From JBEATZ01 sp041178545 (GTDB taxonomy: Bacteria; Planctomycetota; UBA1135; UBA2386): 47,252 bases of DNA. A model generated the notes under the pieces. It was not told where the DNA came from. It worked only from the letters and a program-made list of their open reading frames with translations, and did not search any database. Below, piece after piece: positions 46,999 through 47,252 of this stretch. The translations under genes and the position numbers were made by a program. Numbering within the stretch: the stretch's first letter is position 1; each line of letters opens with the position of its first letter. The stretch is taken from assembly GCA_041178545.1 (NCBI GenBank), contig JBEGVB010000015.1:1-47252 (forward strand). The letters are read 5' to 3'.

Positions 46999-47252
46999 CT
47001 CTCGGCAAGGCGCTGGAACAGGCTGCCGGCCCGCTCCCTGCTCTCGGCATCGCGGGACGACAGGGCTGCCATGCCGGCAAAGTACAGGTGTGCGCCGTCG
47101 GGACGTGCCGGCGCGCTCGCGAGCAGGTCGTACGACTCGCGGTAGTTGCCCGAGCGCAGCGCGAGCAGCCCGCGTGCGTACCTGCCGTCCGGCGACTCCG
47201 CCACGTCCTGCGGGAGGCTGGCCAGCTGGGCCGTCTCCGGCATGGCGGGGAC
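46935..47252 (-). CDS. C-terminal part of a probable TPR-repeat protein (continues past right edge)
   Basis: At least 102 residues of a minus-strand frame that stays open to the window edge. A Met at 47243 exists, but the frame is open beyond it. The sequence has TPR-like helices: DGRYARGLLALRSGNYRESY, then GAHLYFAGMAALSSRDAESR and RAGSLFQRLAESYPSSSVARY, the usual look of the last TPR unit of a tetratricopeptide protein. It ends by overlapping the deacetylase gene tail-to-tail for 64 bases. TPR proteins often accompany exosortase loci, but orientation and family are uncertain. It is the only sensible coding frame after 46998. Confidence 0.5.
   Translation of the reverse strand, partial: VPAMPETAQLASLPQDVAESPDGRYARGLLALRSGNYRESYDLLASAPARPDGAHLYFAGMAALSSRDAESRERAGSLFQRLAESYPSSSVARYAGSFASQLLPR

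Noticed and set aside
1..47252. CRISPR arrays, tRNA/rRNA genes, insertion sequences, prophage
   Set aside because: No regularly spaced direct repeats, no T-loop-like GGTTCGA context outside coding genes, no transposase or integrase motifs were seen.

Overview
The window is very GC-rich (about 70% by eye) and densely coded. Its gene content points to a planctomycete (Planctomycetota). It carries a DUF1501 protein beside a DUF1549/DUF1553 protein, DUF1080 proteins, a secreted sulfatase, a sialate O-acetylesterase-like enzyme, a MauG-type di-heme peroxidase, a choice-of-anchor B protein, and an ECF sigma factor overlapping a membrane Ser/Thr kinase. No rRNA, tRNA, CRISPR array, insertion sequence or phage gene was seen. 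Every gap between genes is under 300 bases. The species cannot be named from sequence alone.

Region 1 (1-8803) starts with the 5' part of an NhaA Na+/H+ antiporter, a small membrane protein and a large secreted protein. A tightly overlapping minus-strand operon follows: SSS symporter, secreted esterase, secreted helical-barrel protein and DUF1080 protein. Region 2 (8891-12991) holds a secreted esterase, then the sigma factor and kinase pair. Region 3 (13005-31566) is a set of secreted and surface-degradation functions: DUF1501 with DUF1549/1553, a BNR beta-propeller lipoprotein, sialate O-acetylesterase, DUF3137-like and LemA, sulfatase, a phosphopantetheinyl transferase, a LVIVD-repeat protein, a double DUF1080 protein, di-heme peroxidase, a CAP-domain protein and a helical-repeat protein.

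Region 4 (31737-46998) is a continuous plus-strand exopolysaccharide locus. First come nucleotide-sugar genes: two SDR epimerases, rmlA, rmlD and rmlB. Then comes an exosortase-A-type export locus: outer-membrane export lipoprotein, Wzz/GumC-like chain-length protein, O-antigen-ligase-like polymerase, glutamine amidotransferase, two GT4 glycosyltransferases, an exosortase fused to an EpsI domain, and a polysaccharide deacetylase. The inferred scheme is that sugars made by the first block are assembled by the glycosyltransferases, modified by the amidotransferase and deacetylase, and exported through the Wzz and lipoprotein pair. No rmlC, initiating transferase, flippase or PEP-CTERM substrate is visible here.

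The most unusual observations are the exosortase-EpsI fusion, a C-terminal beta-type domain shared by three otherwise unrelated secreted proteins, -10-like hexamers only 6-12 bases from the start codons of operon-leading genes (suggesting leaderless mRNAs), and a codon-context bias in which T-ending codons appear mainly before Ala GCC or GCT.
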